A stretch of DNA of 6,284 nucleotides from the NCBI GenBank assembly GCA_903901395.1, contig CAIUQW010000046.1, positions 1-6,284 of the forward strand. Direction: 5' to 3'. Shown piece by piece: positions 1 to 6,095 of the stretch (the first letter of the stretch is position 1; every line of letters begins with the position of its first letter). This DNA comes from an uncultured Chlorobiales bacterium (GTDB taxonomy: Bacteria; Bacteroidota; Chlorobiia; Chlorobiales; Chlorobiaceae). The translations under genes were made by a program, and so were the position numbers. The notes below the pieces were generated by a model that was not told where the DNA came from, searched no databases, and saw only the letters and a list, made by a program, of their open reading frames with translations.

Positions 1-368
1 AGATTCTCGGTGGTCAGCACGCCGAACGCAACCGGAATTCCCGACTCCATCCCGACATGCGCGATGCCTTTGGTCGCCTCGGCGGCGATCACGTCGAAGT
101 GAGGCGTGGAGCCGCGGATGATCACGCCGAGCGTTACAATCGCGTCGTACTTGCCCGAGAGCGCCGCTTTTTTCGTCACCGAAGGCAGCTCGAAAGCGCC
201 GGGGCAGCGGATGATGGTGATCTCGTCAGCCGATCCGCCGTGGCGCACGATGCAGTCAATCGCCCCCTCGACAAGCTTCTGCCCGATAAAATCGTTGAAT
301 CGCGAAACCACAAGCGCGAATTTGATCCCCGCGGCGTTGAGTGAACCTTCTATGTTTTGAATCGGCAT
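1..368 (-). CDS. ribH: 6,7-dimethyl-8-ribityllumazine synthase (RibH), 3' end cut by window edge
   Basis: Lumazine synthase joins 5-amino-6-ribitylamino-uracil with 3,4-dihydroxy-2-butanone 4-phosphate to make 6,7-dimethyl-8-ribityllumazine, the penultimate step of riboflavin synthesis, in the cytosol and usually as a large oligomer. About 122 codons are visible of the roughly 155 usual for the family. Seen in order: the opening [24 protein letters not shown] at residues 22-25 (substrate aromatic stacking region); GAFELP at 57-62; [12 protein letters not shown] at 81-92 with the expected catalytic His90; and GVLTTEN at 116-122. The C-terminal part with the phosphate-binding arginine lies outside the window. 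The ATG at 368 fits the family N-terminus exactly. No Shine-Dalgarno sequence precedes it; the upstream bases are the A/C-rich ACACCAACCAACACC. No FMN riboswitch is visible in the 121-bp gap behind gmhA. Family assignment is near certain. Confidence 0.97.
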   Translation of the reverse strand, partial: MPIQNIEGSLNAAGIKFALVVSRFNDFIGQKLVEGAIDCIVRHGGSADEITIIRCPGAFELPSVTKKAALSGKYDAIVTLGVIIRGSTPHFDVIAAEATKGIAHVGMESGIPVAFGVLTTEN

Positions 369-393
369 GGTGTTGGTTGGTGTTTAGTTTTTT

Positions 394-430
394 TATGGAC
401 GAGATGGACATAGTGGACTTGATGGACAGG
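394..430. repeat. Degenerate 9-bp tandem array, TGGAC core, four copies
   Basis: TGGAC occurs at 396-400, 405-409, 414-418 and 423-427, exactly 9 bp apart, in units of the form (n)rTGGACnn. The array lies in the leader of ribH, just upstream of an A-tract (minus strand) and the start codon. Its function is unknown. It is one of three short-period arrays flanking gmhA. Confidence 0.8.
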
Positions 431-439
431 AAGACAATC

Positions 440-488
440 CAACATTATCCATTCTGCATTATCAATTATCAACTATAAACTGTCAACT
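440..488. repeat. Degenerate 7-bp tandem array, seven copies
   Basis: Read on the minus strand from 488 to 440 the units are AGTTGAC, AGTTTAT, AGTTGAT, AATTGAT, AATGCAG, AATGGAT, AATGTTG. Every unit has A at position 1 and T at position 3, and most differ from their neighbour by one or two bases. The array begins 1 bp after the gmhA stop codon. It resembles in style the heptamer STRR arrays known from cyanobacteria, but I claim no homology. It overlaps the candidate ribH promoter. Confidence 0.8.
458..486 (-). promoter_or_regulatory. Candidate sigma70-like promoter for ribH
   Basis: On the minus strand TTGACA (486-481) is followed, after exactly 17 bp, by GATAAT (463-458). This is a perfect -35 box and a five-of-six -10 box at ideal spacing. 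It would start ribH transcription near position 451 and leave a leader of about 83 nt containing the TGGAC array. The match arises inside the heptamer array, so it may be fortuitous. Chlorobi promoters are poorly characterised and need not follow the E. coli consensus. Confidence 0.45.
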
Positions 489-489
489 G

Positions 490-1119
490 CTAATCGTAGC
501 CCAGCATTTTTTCTACGAGTTCTACAATAACGTGGCCCACGGCTATGTGGCACTCCTGGACTCTGTCGGCGCTGCCGGTGTGGGGCACCACCACCGCGAG
601 GTCAGCGTATTGCCTGATCTCGCCGCCATCGCCGCCGAGGAGAGCGAGCGTTTTCATCTCGCGCTTGCGGGCGAACTGAAGCGCCTTGAGCACATTGGGG
701 CTGTTTCCGCTGGTTGAAAGTCCAACGAGAATGTCGCCCGGGCGGCCGTGCGCTTCGGTGAGGCGAGCGAACACTTCATCGAAGCCGTAATCGTTGCCAC
801 CTGCCGTCAGCGCGGAGGTGTCGGTCGAAAGCGCGATGGCCGGAAGCGCTGGGCGATCCACGGAGCTGCGGTAGCGGATCGTCAGCTCGGCGGCCAGATG
901 CTGCGCGTCGGCGGCGCTTCCGCCGTTGCCGCACAGGAGAACCTTTCCGCCCGCTTTAAAGGTATCGGCGATCATCGAGGCCATCGCCACGATGACATCA
1001 TTGTCGCGCCGCGCCACGCTCTCCTTGAGCCGCGCGCTGTACAGAAGCCGTTCAAGCACCAGCTCCTCGTACCGGGTGCCGCCGCAACTTCCCTCCGAAC
1101 ATTTGCTCTGCTGCGTCAT
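490..1119 (-). CDS. gmhA: Phosphoheptose isomerase (sedoheptulose 7-phosphate isomerase)
   Basis: GmhA converts D-sedoheptulose 7-phosphate to D-glycero-D-manno-heptose 7-phosphate in the cytosol, the first step toward ADP-heptose for the inner core of lipopolysaccharide. With the ATG at 1119 the protein has 209 residues, close to the usual 190-200. It is a single SIS domain: [19 protein letters not shown] at residues 61-79, [11 protein letters not shown] at 96-106, [11 protein letters not shown] at 133-143 and [10 protein letters not shown] at 187-196. The four zinc ligands of the E. coli enzyme (His61, Glu65, Gln172, His180) correspond by motif to His74, Glu78, Gln188 and His196, all present. 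This argues for GmhA rather than the related DiaA. A TTG at 1149 would add ten residues ([10 protein letters not shown]). I prefer ATG because GTGAG lies just before it, a weak Shine-Dalgarno, and nothing precedes the TTG. A weak TATATT at 1156-1151 could be its -10 box. No other heptose gene is in the window. Confidence 0.95.
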   Translation of the reverse strand: MTQQSKCSEGSCGGTRYEELVLERLLYSARLKESVARRDNDVIVAMASMIADTFKAGGKVLLCGNGGSAADAQHLAAELTIRYRSSVDRPALPAIALSTDTSALTAGGNDYGFDEVFARLTEAHGRPGDILVGLSTSGNSPNVLKALQFARKREMKTLALLGGDGGEIRQYADLAVVVPHTGSADRVQECHIAVGHVIVELVEKMLGYD

Positions 1120-1164
1120 GGTCTCACTGCTTTGTTGAGAAAATTTCAAGAATATAAAGAAAAA

Positions 1165-1204
1165 GATCGGTCGGATCAGTCAGATCGGACGGATCCGACT
1201 GATC
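1165..1204. repeat. 9-bp-period GATC array forming a dyad
   Basis: GATC occurs five times at exactly 9-bp steps (1165, 1174, 1183, 1192, 1201), in the units GATCGGTCG, GATCAGTCA, GATCGGACG, GATCCGACT and GATC. Part of it is an inverted repeat: GATCAGTC at 1174-1181 pairs with GACTGATC at 1197-1204, and after one A/C mismatch the inner GATCs (1183-1186 and 1192-1195) pair around a 5-nt loop. It directly abuts the T-tract of the hemE terminator. Its role is unknown. Confidence 0.85.
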
Positions 1205-1242
1205 AAAAAAAACTCCGCCGTGCAGAAGCAGGGCGGAGTTTT
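1205..1242 (-). terminator. Rho-independent terminator of hemE
   Basis: The minus strand reads AACTCCGCC (1240-1232), a 12-nt loop, GGCGGAGTT (1219-1211), then a run of T to 1205. The 9-bp perfect stem followed by the uridine tract, 22 bp past the hemE stop codon, is a classical intrinsic terminator. On the plus strand the same stem is followed by only four T, and no gene enters from that side. Confidence 0.9.
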
Positions 1243-1264
1243 GAAAGCGGGATCAAACGAACGC

Positions 1265-2320
1265 TTAGTGGTACTTGGCGCTCTCCTCTTTGACGAATTC
1301 GACGAGGCACTTCAGGTTTTCGGGATCCATGTCGGGCAGGATGCCGTGGCCGAGGTTGAACACGTGGCCGGACTGGGCGGTGTGCTGGCCGAAAGATTTG
1401 AGAATCTTGGCAGCTTCCGACTTGATCTTCTCGTGCGTGCCGTAGAGCACCGTCGGATCGAGGTTACCCTGGAGGCAGACGCGATCCTTGAGCTCGGCGC
1501 GAGCCTTGCCTATCTCGATGCCCCAGCCGAGACCCATGGCGTCACAGCCGGTATCGGCGATATCGCTGAGCATGGTGTTGCAATCCTTCGAGAAAACGAT
1601 CACCGGAGTGTCGGGATATTTGGCCTTCACTGCGGCAACGTTCTGCTTGATGTAGGGAAGGGCGAACTCGCGGTAATCATCCTCGGAGAGGGCGCTGGCC
1701 CAGGAGTCGAAGATCTGGATGGCGTCGGCGCCGGCCTCGACCTGCTTGACGACATAGGCGCTGATGCAGTCGGTGATCTTCTGGAGAAGCTGGTGAGCCA
1801 TCTTCGGCTCGCGGTACATCATCTTCTTGGCCCAGGCATAGTTCTTCGAACCGCCGCCTTCGACGGCATAGGTGAAGAGCGTCCATGCAGCGCCGGAGAA
1901 GCCGATCAGCGGCACGCGGTTGTCGAGTTCCCGCTTGGTCATGCGGAGGGCGTCCAGCACGTAGCCGAGCTTCTCGTCGATATCAGGATCGATCAGCTTG
2001 TCGATGTCGGCCTGCGAGCGGATCGGAGGCGTCAGCTTGATGCCCTTGGTCTCGATGATCTCGACATTCATGCCCATCGCTTCGTTGACGACGAGGATGT
2101 CGGAGAAGATGATCGCGGCGTCCACGCCCATGAGCTCCACCGGCTGAATCGTGACTTCAGTAGCCAGTTCCGGGGTTTTGCAAAGGGTAAGAAAGTCGGT
2201 TTTTTCCCTGACCGCACGGTACTCAGGCAGATAACGGCCTGCCTGGCGCATGACCCAGATGGGAGTACGGGGGGTCGGCTGTCTTTTCAACGCCCGGAGA
2301 AAGAGATCATTTTTGAGCAT
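1265..2320 (-). CDS. hemE: Uroporphyrinogen decarboxylase
   Basis: HemE removes the four acetate carboxyl groups of uroporphyrinogen III to give coproporphyrinogen III in the cytosol. This is the step that commits tetrapyrroles to haem and (bacterio)chlorophyll. The protein has 351 residues, normal for the family, and is complete. Visible landmarks: PIWVMRQAGRYLPEYR at 20-35 with substrate-binding Arg25 and Arg29; IIFSDIL at 70-76 with the essential Asp74; GFSGAAWTLFTYAVEG at 140-155 with Tyr151; FDSWASALS at 204-212 with Ser206; GLGWG at 263-267; QGNLDP at 284-289; and NLGHGILP at 322-329 with His325. One oddity is that the second family signature normally has proline before the tryptophan (GxPW), and here it is alanine (residue 145). 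The ATG at 2320 matches the usual N-terminus. A TTG at 2329 would add only three residues. Neither has a clear Shine-Dalgarno. The gene sits alone between two terminators and has its own candidate promoter. Confidence 0.98.
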   Translation of the reverse strand: MLKNDLFLRALKRQPTPRTPIWVMRQAGRYLPEYRAVREKTDFLTLCKTPELATEVTIQPVELMGVDAAIIFSDILVVNEAMGMNVEIIETKGIKLTPPIRSQADIDKLIDPDIDEKLGYVLDALRMTKRELDNRVPLIGFSGAAWTLFTYAVEGGGSKNYAWAKKMMYREPKMAHQLLQKITDCISAYVVKQVEAGADAIQIFDSWASALSEDDYREFALPYIKQNVAAVKAKYPDTPVIVFSKDCNTMLSDIADTGCDAMGLGWGIEIGKARAELKDRVCLQGNLDPTVLYGTHEKIKSEAAKILKSFGQHTAQSGHVFNLGHGILPDMDPENLKCLVEFVKEESAKYH

Positions 2321-2383
2321 GGAATGCAATAATTAATGATGTTGGGAAAAGAGCTGTCCCGGAACTAAAATGGACATTAAAAT

Positions 2384-2424
2384 AATCTGGTGCAAAGGTA
2401 CGCTTTTTCAGCCAGATTTTAAAA
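2384..2424 (-). promoter_or_regulatory. Candidate hemE promoter with Bacteroidetes-type -7 box inside a 7-bp dyad
   Basis: The minus strand contains TACCTTTGC at 2400-2392, an exact match to the TAnnTTTG -7 element known from Bacteroidetes primary promoters. A poor -33 candidate (TTTT, 2424-2421) lies 20 bp upstream. The box is flanked by the inverted repeat AATCTGG (2384-2390) and CCAGATT (2412-2418), which could be an operator. Transcription would start near 2385, giving a leader of about 65 nt. The promoter consensus for Chlorobi is inferred from the sister phylum, so this is moderate evidence. Confidence 0.5.
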
Positions 2425-2458
2425 CGGAAGGGCGTCCTTCAGAGACGCCCTCACCGTT
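2421..2458 (-). terminator. Terminator of the sdhABE operon
   Basis: Six bases past the sdhE stop, the minus strand folds as AACGG (2458-2454), a short internal loop, GGGCGTC (2450-2444), a 7-nt loop, GACGCCC (2436-2430), then CCGTT (2427-2423) running into TTTT. A GC-rich 7-bp top stem, a 5-bp lower stem and a short uridine tract make a good intrinsic terminator. The T-tract then runs into the candidate hemE promoter region. Confidence 0.8.
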
Positions 2459-2464
2459 ATTCTT

Positions 2465-3316
2465 TCAGACCGTTACAATGTGGCGCTTGACGCCAAGCTG
2501 GCGTTCGGAGTAGCCGAGCGCGAGGCCGACCACTTCGGAGAGATGGAGCACGGGAATGGAGCCTTTGAGGCCATTCTGCTTGAGTGCCTTGCCCTGATAG
2601 CCATCGAGCACGGTGTGGCAGAGCGGACAGGGCGTGACAATGCAGTCCGCCTTCGCCTCCATCGCCTCCTGGAGCGCTTCGGCAGCCACGTTCAGCGACT
2701 CCTCTTCGGCGACCAGCAGCGTGTGGAAGCCGCAGCAGCGGTTCTTGTGCTCGTAGGGAATCGACTTTCCACCAAGCGCGTTGAGCAACAGGTCAAGCGA
2801 GGTTGGCTCCAGCGGATTGTCCTTACCGAGCACGGTCGAGGGGCGCAGGATATGGCAGCCGTAGAACGGCGCGATGCGCATTTTGGAAAGCGGATTTTTC
2901 ACCTTCTTGCGGATGACATCGAGCCCGACGTCGTCGATGAGCACCCAGAGCAGATGGCGCACCTGCGAAGTGCCGCGATATTCAAGTCCCTCCTTGCGGA
3001 GAATCTCGTTGACTTCGTTCCGAAGATCGGCGGACTCGTCGAGCTTCTTCTTGGCGCTCCGGATGGTCATCAGACAGGTGTTGCAGGAGACCACCAGGTC
3101 GAGTCCCTGCTTTTCGGCAATGGCGATATTGCGGCCATTGACCAGCGCGAAATGCTTCGGACTCACGTAATCGAGGTTGCTGCCGCCGCAACAGGCGCTC
3201 TCATGCATTTTGACCATTTCGATATCGAGATCGTGCTGCCACAGCTCGATGGAGCGATCGACCTCTTTGGTCATCGATTCGTTTATGCAGCTCTGATAGT
3301 AGGCGTAACGCTTCAT
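2465..3316 (-). CDS. sdhE: HdrB-like CCG-domain subunit of type-E succinate:quinone (fumarate) reductase
   Basis: This is the third subunit of the complex II operon, related to HdrB of methanogen heterodisulfide reductase and to SdhE/SdhC of the archaeal and epsilonproteobacterial type-E enzymes. It is not the flavinylation factor that is also called SdhE. It has 283 residues with two intact CCG modules: C10, C42-C43, C78-x2-C81, and C154, C194-C195, C230-x2-C233. In this family these cysteines bind unusual iron-sulfur clusters. The subunit is thought to pass electrons between SdhB and quinone or thiol, replacing the transmembrane haem b anchor. No transmembrane helix is evident, so membrane contact would be peripheral. 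The ATG at 3316 starts MKRYAYYQSC, right at the first CCG cysteine, and GGAG lies 10 nt upstream inside the last codons of sdhB. An upstream ATG in the same frame (3493) would only translate sdhB antiphase sequence with no family match. The gene is followed by a terminator. Confidence 0.93.
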   Translation of the reverse strand: MKRYAYYQSCINESMTKEVDRSIELWQHDLDIEMVKMHESACCGGSNLDYVSPKHFALVNGRNIAIAEKQGLDLVVSCNTCLMTIRSAKKKLDESADLRNEVNEILRKEGLEYRGTSQVRHLLWVLIDDVGLDVIRKKVKNPLSKMRIAPFYGCHILRPSTVLGKDNPLEPTSLDLLLNALGGKSIPYEHKNRCCGFHTLLVAEEESLNVAAEALQEAMEAKADCIVTPCPLCHTVLDGYQGKALKQNGLKGSIPVLHLSEVVGLALGYSERQLGVKRHIVTV

Positions 3317-3321
3317 ACTGC

Positions 3322-4359
3322 TTATTCTCCGGATTTTTTTTCGTGATCCTTGCCTACATGGCTGGTCATCTCCCTGAACTCCTTGCGCAGGGCGTCGATA
3401 CCCTTCGAGGCTTTGACAAGCGGCGGAGGTGGCGGAGTGCGACGCTTGATCACCATCTTGACCGCCATCGGGAGCAGGTTTTTCATGGTCCATGCCAGAC
3501 CGTTGGTTCTGATCGGCAGGGTCGCCTCGACCAGCTTGCCCTTCTTCTCGATATCCTCCATGAAAGCTTCGGCATGACGCGCGCCGCTCGTATCCTTTGT
3601 GCCGCGCCGTTCGATGGCGTCCTCCCTGATGCCGTGAATAGCATCCATGATCGGAATATTCTTGACGCAGGTCTCCTGGCAGCGGTAGCAGTGCGTGCAG
3701 TCCCAGACGCCGTGATCCTGCACCAGGTCAGCGAGACGCTTGTCGTGCATCGAGTCGCGGCTGTCGACATTCATGCGGTACGACTTGAGCAGCACGGCGG
3801 GAGAGACATACTCCTTGTGCGCACGGAGAATGGTGCACTCCGAAACGCACGACGCGCAAAGAATGCAATCAGTCGCCTTGTCGTAGGCGAGGAACTCCTC
3901 CTCGGAGACGAGAAACTCCTTTTTGCCCCAGTTCGACTCAGGCATCTTTGAATCGACCCAGTTGGAGTACTTCTGCATCTTGCCGACCAGCGGATCCATC
4001 TCGACCACAAGATCCTTGATGTGCGGCAGGTTGCGAAGCGGCTCGATTTTGATGACGCCTGGTTCGCGAGCCTTTTCAAGCTCGTCCCACACCTGCGTGG
4101 TGCAGGCGAGCTTGGACATGTTGTTGATCCTCATGGCGCAGGAACCGCAGATGCCCGCCTGGCAGAAGGCCCTGAAGGTCAGCGTTGAATCGACATGCTC
4201 CTTGATATAATTGATAGCCCTGAGCACGGTGATACCTCTTTCGAGCTTGATCGTGTAATCATCGAAATAGGGCTTGCTGTCAACCTGGGGATTGAACCGG
4301 TGAACCCTGAAGGTCACGTCCCGGCGCTCCTCATGATGCTGTATCGTTGAATCGCTCAT
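3322..4359 (-). CDS. sdhB: Succinate dehydrogenase/fumarate reductase iron-sulfur subunit, type E
   Basis: SdhB carries electrons between the SdhA flavin and SdhE through three iron-sulfur centres. The protein has 345 residues, longer than the usual 235-260. The N-terminal ferredoxin-like domain binds [2Fe-2S] through C66, C71, C74 and C86 (FCQAGICGSC at 65-74). The second domain has C165-x2-C168-x2-C171-x3-C175 for [4Fe-4S]. The third motif is C221-x2-C224-x2-C227-x3-C231, where classical enzymes have CxxxxxC and a [3Fe-4S] cluster. The added C224 marks the type-E enzymes described in Acidianus and Sulfolobus, which have a second [4Fe-4S]. The prolines of the usual CxxxCP motifs are missing (C175-T, C231-V). 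A C-terminal extension of about 100 residues follows, with a partly hydrophobic stretch at 286-304, a PPPPP run at 309-313 and a charged tail. The ATG at 4359 is preceded by AAGGA at 6-nt spacing. The gene starts 15 bp after sdhA and ends 5 bp before sdhE. Confidence 0.96.
   Translation of the reverse strand: MSDSTIQHHEERRDVTFRVHRFNPQVDSKPYFDDYTIKLERGITVLRAINYIKEHVDSTLTFRAFCQAGICGSCAMRINNMSKLACTTQVWDELEKAREPGVIKIEPLRNLPHIKDLVVEMDPLVGKMQKYSNWVDSKMPESNWGKKEFLVSEEEFLAYDKATDCILCASCVSECTILRAHKEYVSPAVLLKSYRMNVDSRDSMHDKRLADLVQDHGVWDCTHCYRCQETCVKNIPIMDAIHGIREDAIERRGTKDTSGARHAEAFMEDIEKKGKLVEATLPIRTNGLAWTMKNLLPMAVKMVIKRRTPPPPPLVKASKGIDALRKEFREMTSHVGKDHEKKSGE
3327..3330 (-). promoter_or_regulatory. Ribosome binding site of sdhE
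   Basis: GGAG lies 10 nt before the ATG at 3316 and inside the last two sdhB codons. It supports the 3316 start over the in-frame ATG at 3493 and suggests translational coupling between sdhB and sdhE. Confidence 0.65.
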
Positions 4360-4365
4360 TGAAAA

Positions 4366-4370
4366 TCCTT
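4366..4370 (-). promoter_or_regulatory. Ribosome binding site of sdhB
   Basis: AAGGA sits 6 nt before the ATG at 4359, within the 15-bp sdhA-sdhB gap. It is the same pentamer found ahead of sdhA. Confidence 0.75.
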
Positions 4371-4374
4371 CGGA

Positions 4375-6078
4375 TTAATAGGTTCGTTCCTGAAGCTCAT
4401 ACCTGCCCATCGTGACCGGCTTGTATCCAAGCTTCGGATGCTTGCCTTCGATGGTGTAGACAGTGTGCTTGTGCCACTTCTCGTCGTCGCGCGTCGGAAA
4501 GTCGGTTCTGGTATGCGATCCGCGGCTCTCCTCCCTTACAAGCGCGCCAGCGGCCACGGTCTCGGCCAGATCGAGCATGTTCTTCAGTTCGAGCACCTGG
4601 GTCAGGTTCGTATTGTAGATGTCGCCAGTATCGAAAACCCTGACGTGCTGGAAGCGCTCCTTCAGGCTCTCGATGTCCGCGATTCCCTGCCTGATCTTCG
4701 AGGCTTCGCGGAAAATGCCGACATTCATGCCAAGCGTGTGGCCCAGCTCTTCGCGCAATGCGCCGTAGCGCTCGTAATGGCCCTGGGGGCGCATGAAGCT
4801 CCGGAGTTCCTGCTCCTTTTCGGTCAGCTCGGCTTCGGATATGGCTGATGGATTGAATTTCTGGCACTCCTCGGCAGCTGCCCTTCCCGCGATGCGTCCG
4901 AAGACGAGAATGTCGAGCAGCGAGTTGCCGCCGAGGCGGTTCGCGCCGTGCACCGACACGCAGCCGCACTCACCAGCGGCGTAAACGCCCTGCATGACGG
5001 TGCGCCCGAAATTGTCGGTATCGATGCCGCCCATCGAGTAGTGCGCCGTCGGCCTGACCGGCACCGGCTCGTCGATCGGATCGACGCCCTCGAAGTACAT
5101 GCACATCTCGCGAATCTGCGGCAGGCGCGACTTGATGAGATCGGCGCCGAGATGGCGGAGATCGAGATGCAGAAAACTTCCTGCCGGGCTGTCGAAGCCG
5201 CGCCCTTCGAGGATTTCAGTTTCGAGCGAGCGGGAGACGAGGTCACGCGGACCAAGCTCCATCTTTTCGGGAGCGTAACGCTTCATGAAACGCTCGCCAA
5301 GCGCGTTGGTCAGATAACCGCCCTCGCCGCGCGCGCCTTCGGTCACGAGCAGACCGCTCTTGCGCAGACCGGTGGGGTGGAACTGCACGAACTCCATATC
5401 CTTGAGCGGAATGCCCGCGCGATAGGTGATCGCCTGTCCGTCGCCGGTATTGCCCGCCGCGTTGCTGGAGCGGTTCCAGTACATCTTGGCGTAACCGCCG
5501 GTGGCGAAAATGACCGTTTTCGCCGGAAAAGCCTCGATCTTGCCGGTCTTGATATTCATCGCGATGAGGCCGCGCGAACTGCTGCCATCCACTGAGAGAT
5601 CGAGCGCGAAATATTCGTTGAAAAAGATCACGCCCTTGCGCAGACACTGTTCGTAGAGCGTCTGCAAAATGGTGTGACCTGTCTTGTCCGCGCAGTAGCA
5701 GCAACGCGGACGGCCCGCTCCGCCGAAGGGACGCTGGGCAATGGTCTTGTCATCCATCCTCGACCACGGCGTGCCCATGTTGTCGAGCTCGCGGATGATC
5801 TTCGGCGCTTCGGAGCAGAGCACTTCGACAGCATCCTGATCGGCAAGATAATCGCTGCCCTTGATGGTATCGAAAATGTGCATCTCGACCGTGTCATCCT
5901 TGGCTTTGTTGGCCAGCGCGGCATTGGCGCCGCCCTGTGCCGCCGAGGTGTGCGAGCGGTTCGGATAGATCTTCGAAATCACGGCGATATTCAGCCCCGG
6001 ATTGGTCTTCATGGCCTCCATGGCCGCATAAAGTCCGGCACCGCCGCCACCGACGATGACGATATCAAATAGTTTCAT
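4375..6078 (-). CDS. sdhA: Succinate dehydrogenase/fumarate reductase flavoprotein subunit
   Basis: The catalytic subunit interconverts succinate and fumarate. In a green sulfur bacterium it should mainly reduce fumarate in the reductive TCA cycle. From the ATG at 6078 it has 567 residues, typical for the family. Seen in order: the dinucleotide fold [16 protein letters not shown] at 4-19; [10 protein letters not shown] at 41-50 with His43 as the covalent FAD ligand; [15 protein letters not shown] at 130-144; QFHPTG at 232-237 with active-site His234; TEGARGEGG at 246-254 with the proton-delivery Arg250; GPRDLVSRS at 276-284; HYSMGG at 346-351; and [12 protein letters not shown] at 378-389 with Arg381. 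A cysteine cluster, RCCYCAD at 125-131, lies beside the flavin site. There is no Tat or Sec signal, so the site faces the cytoplasm, unlike MfrA of Wolinella. A GTG at 6084, 6 nt after AAGGA, is an equally good start and would add two residues. sdhB and sdhE follow in the same operon. Confidence 0.98.
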   Translation of the reverse strand: MKLFDIVIVGGGGAGLYAAMEAMKTNPGLNIAVISKIYPNRSHTSAAQGGANAALANKAKDDTVEMHIFDTIKGSDYLADQDAVEVLCSEAPKIIRELDNMGTPWSRMDDKTIAQRPFGGAGRPRCCYCADKTGHTILQTLYEQCLRKGVIFFNEYFALDLSVDGSSSRGLIAMNIKTGKIEAFPAKTVIFATGGYAKMYWNRSSNAAGNTGDGQAITYRAGIPLKDMEFVQFHPTGLRKSGLLVTEGARGEGGYLTNALGERFMKRYAPEKMELGPRDLVSRSLETEILEGRGFDSPAGSFLHLDLRHLGADLIKSRLPQIREMCMYFEGVDPIDEPVPVRPTAHYSMGGIDTDNFGRTVMQGVYAAGECGCVSVHGANRLGGNSLLDILVFGRIAGRAAAEECQKFNPSAISEAELTEKEQELRSFMRPQGHYERYGALREELGHTLGMNVGIFREASKIRQGIADIESLKERFQHVRVFDTGDIYNTNLTQVLELKNMLDLAETVAAGALVREESRGSHTRTDFPTRDDEKWHKHTVYTIEGKHPKLGYKPVTMGRYELQERTY

Positions 6079-6090
6079 AAACACTCGGAA

Positions 6091-6095
6091 TCCTT
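6091..6095 (-). promoter_or_regulatory. Ribosome binding site of sdhA, favouring a GTG start at 6084
   Basis: AAGGA at 6095-6091 is 12 nt from the ATG at 6078 but only 6 nt from an in-frame GTG at 6084-6082. That is the same spacing as sdhB uses. The GTG start would give an N-terminus of MFMKLFDIV. The site touches the base of the leader hairpin at 6096. Confidence 0.55.

Noticed and set aside
394..488. CRISPR-like array between gmhA and ribH
   Set aside because: Units are 7 or 9 bp with no spacers, far shorter than CRISPR repeats, and no cas genes are present.
369..489. Possible FMN riboswitch ahead of ribH
   Set aside because: None of the conserved RFN-element segments is visible; the gap is filled by two tandem arrays and an A/C-rich stretch.
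1220..2332. Long plus-strand open frame opposite hemE
   Set aside because: It is the antisense of a clearly conserved gene, its product matches no family, and the high GC third positions of hemE explain the lack of stops. The same applies to the plus-strand frames opposite gmhA, sdhA, sdhB and sdhE.
3317..3493. In-frame ATG at 3493 that would add 59 residues to SdhE
   Set aside because: The added part overlaps sdhB in another frame, has no family resemblance, and the GGAG site plus the CCG family N-terminus support the start at 3316.
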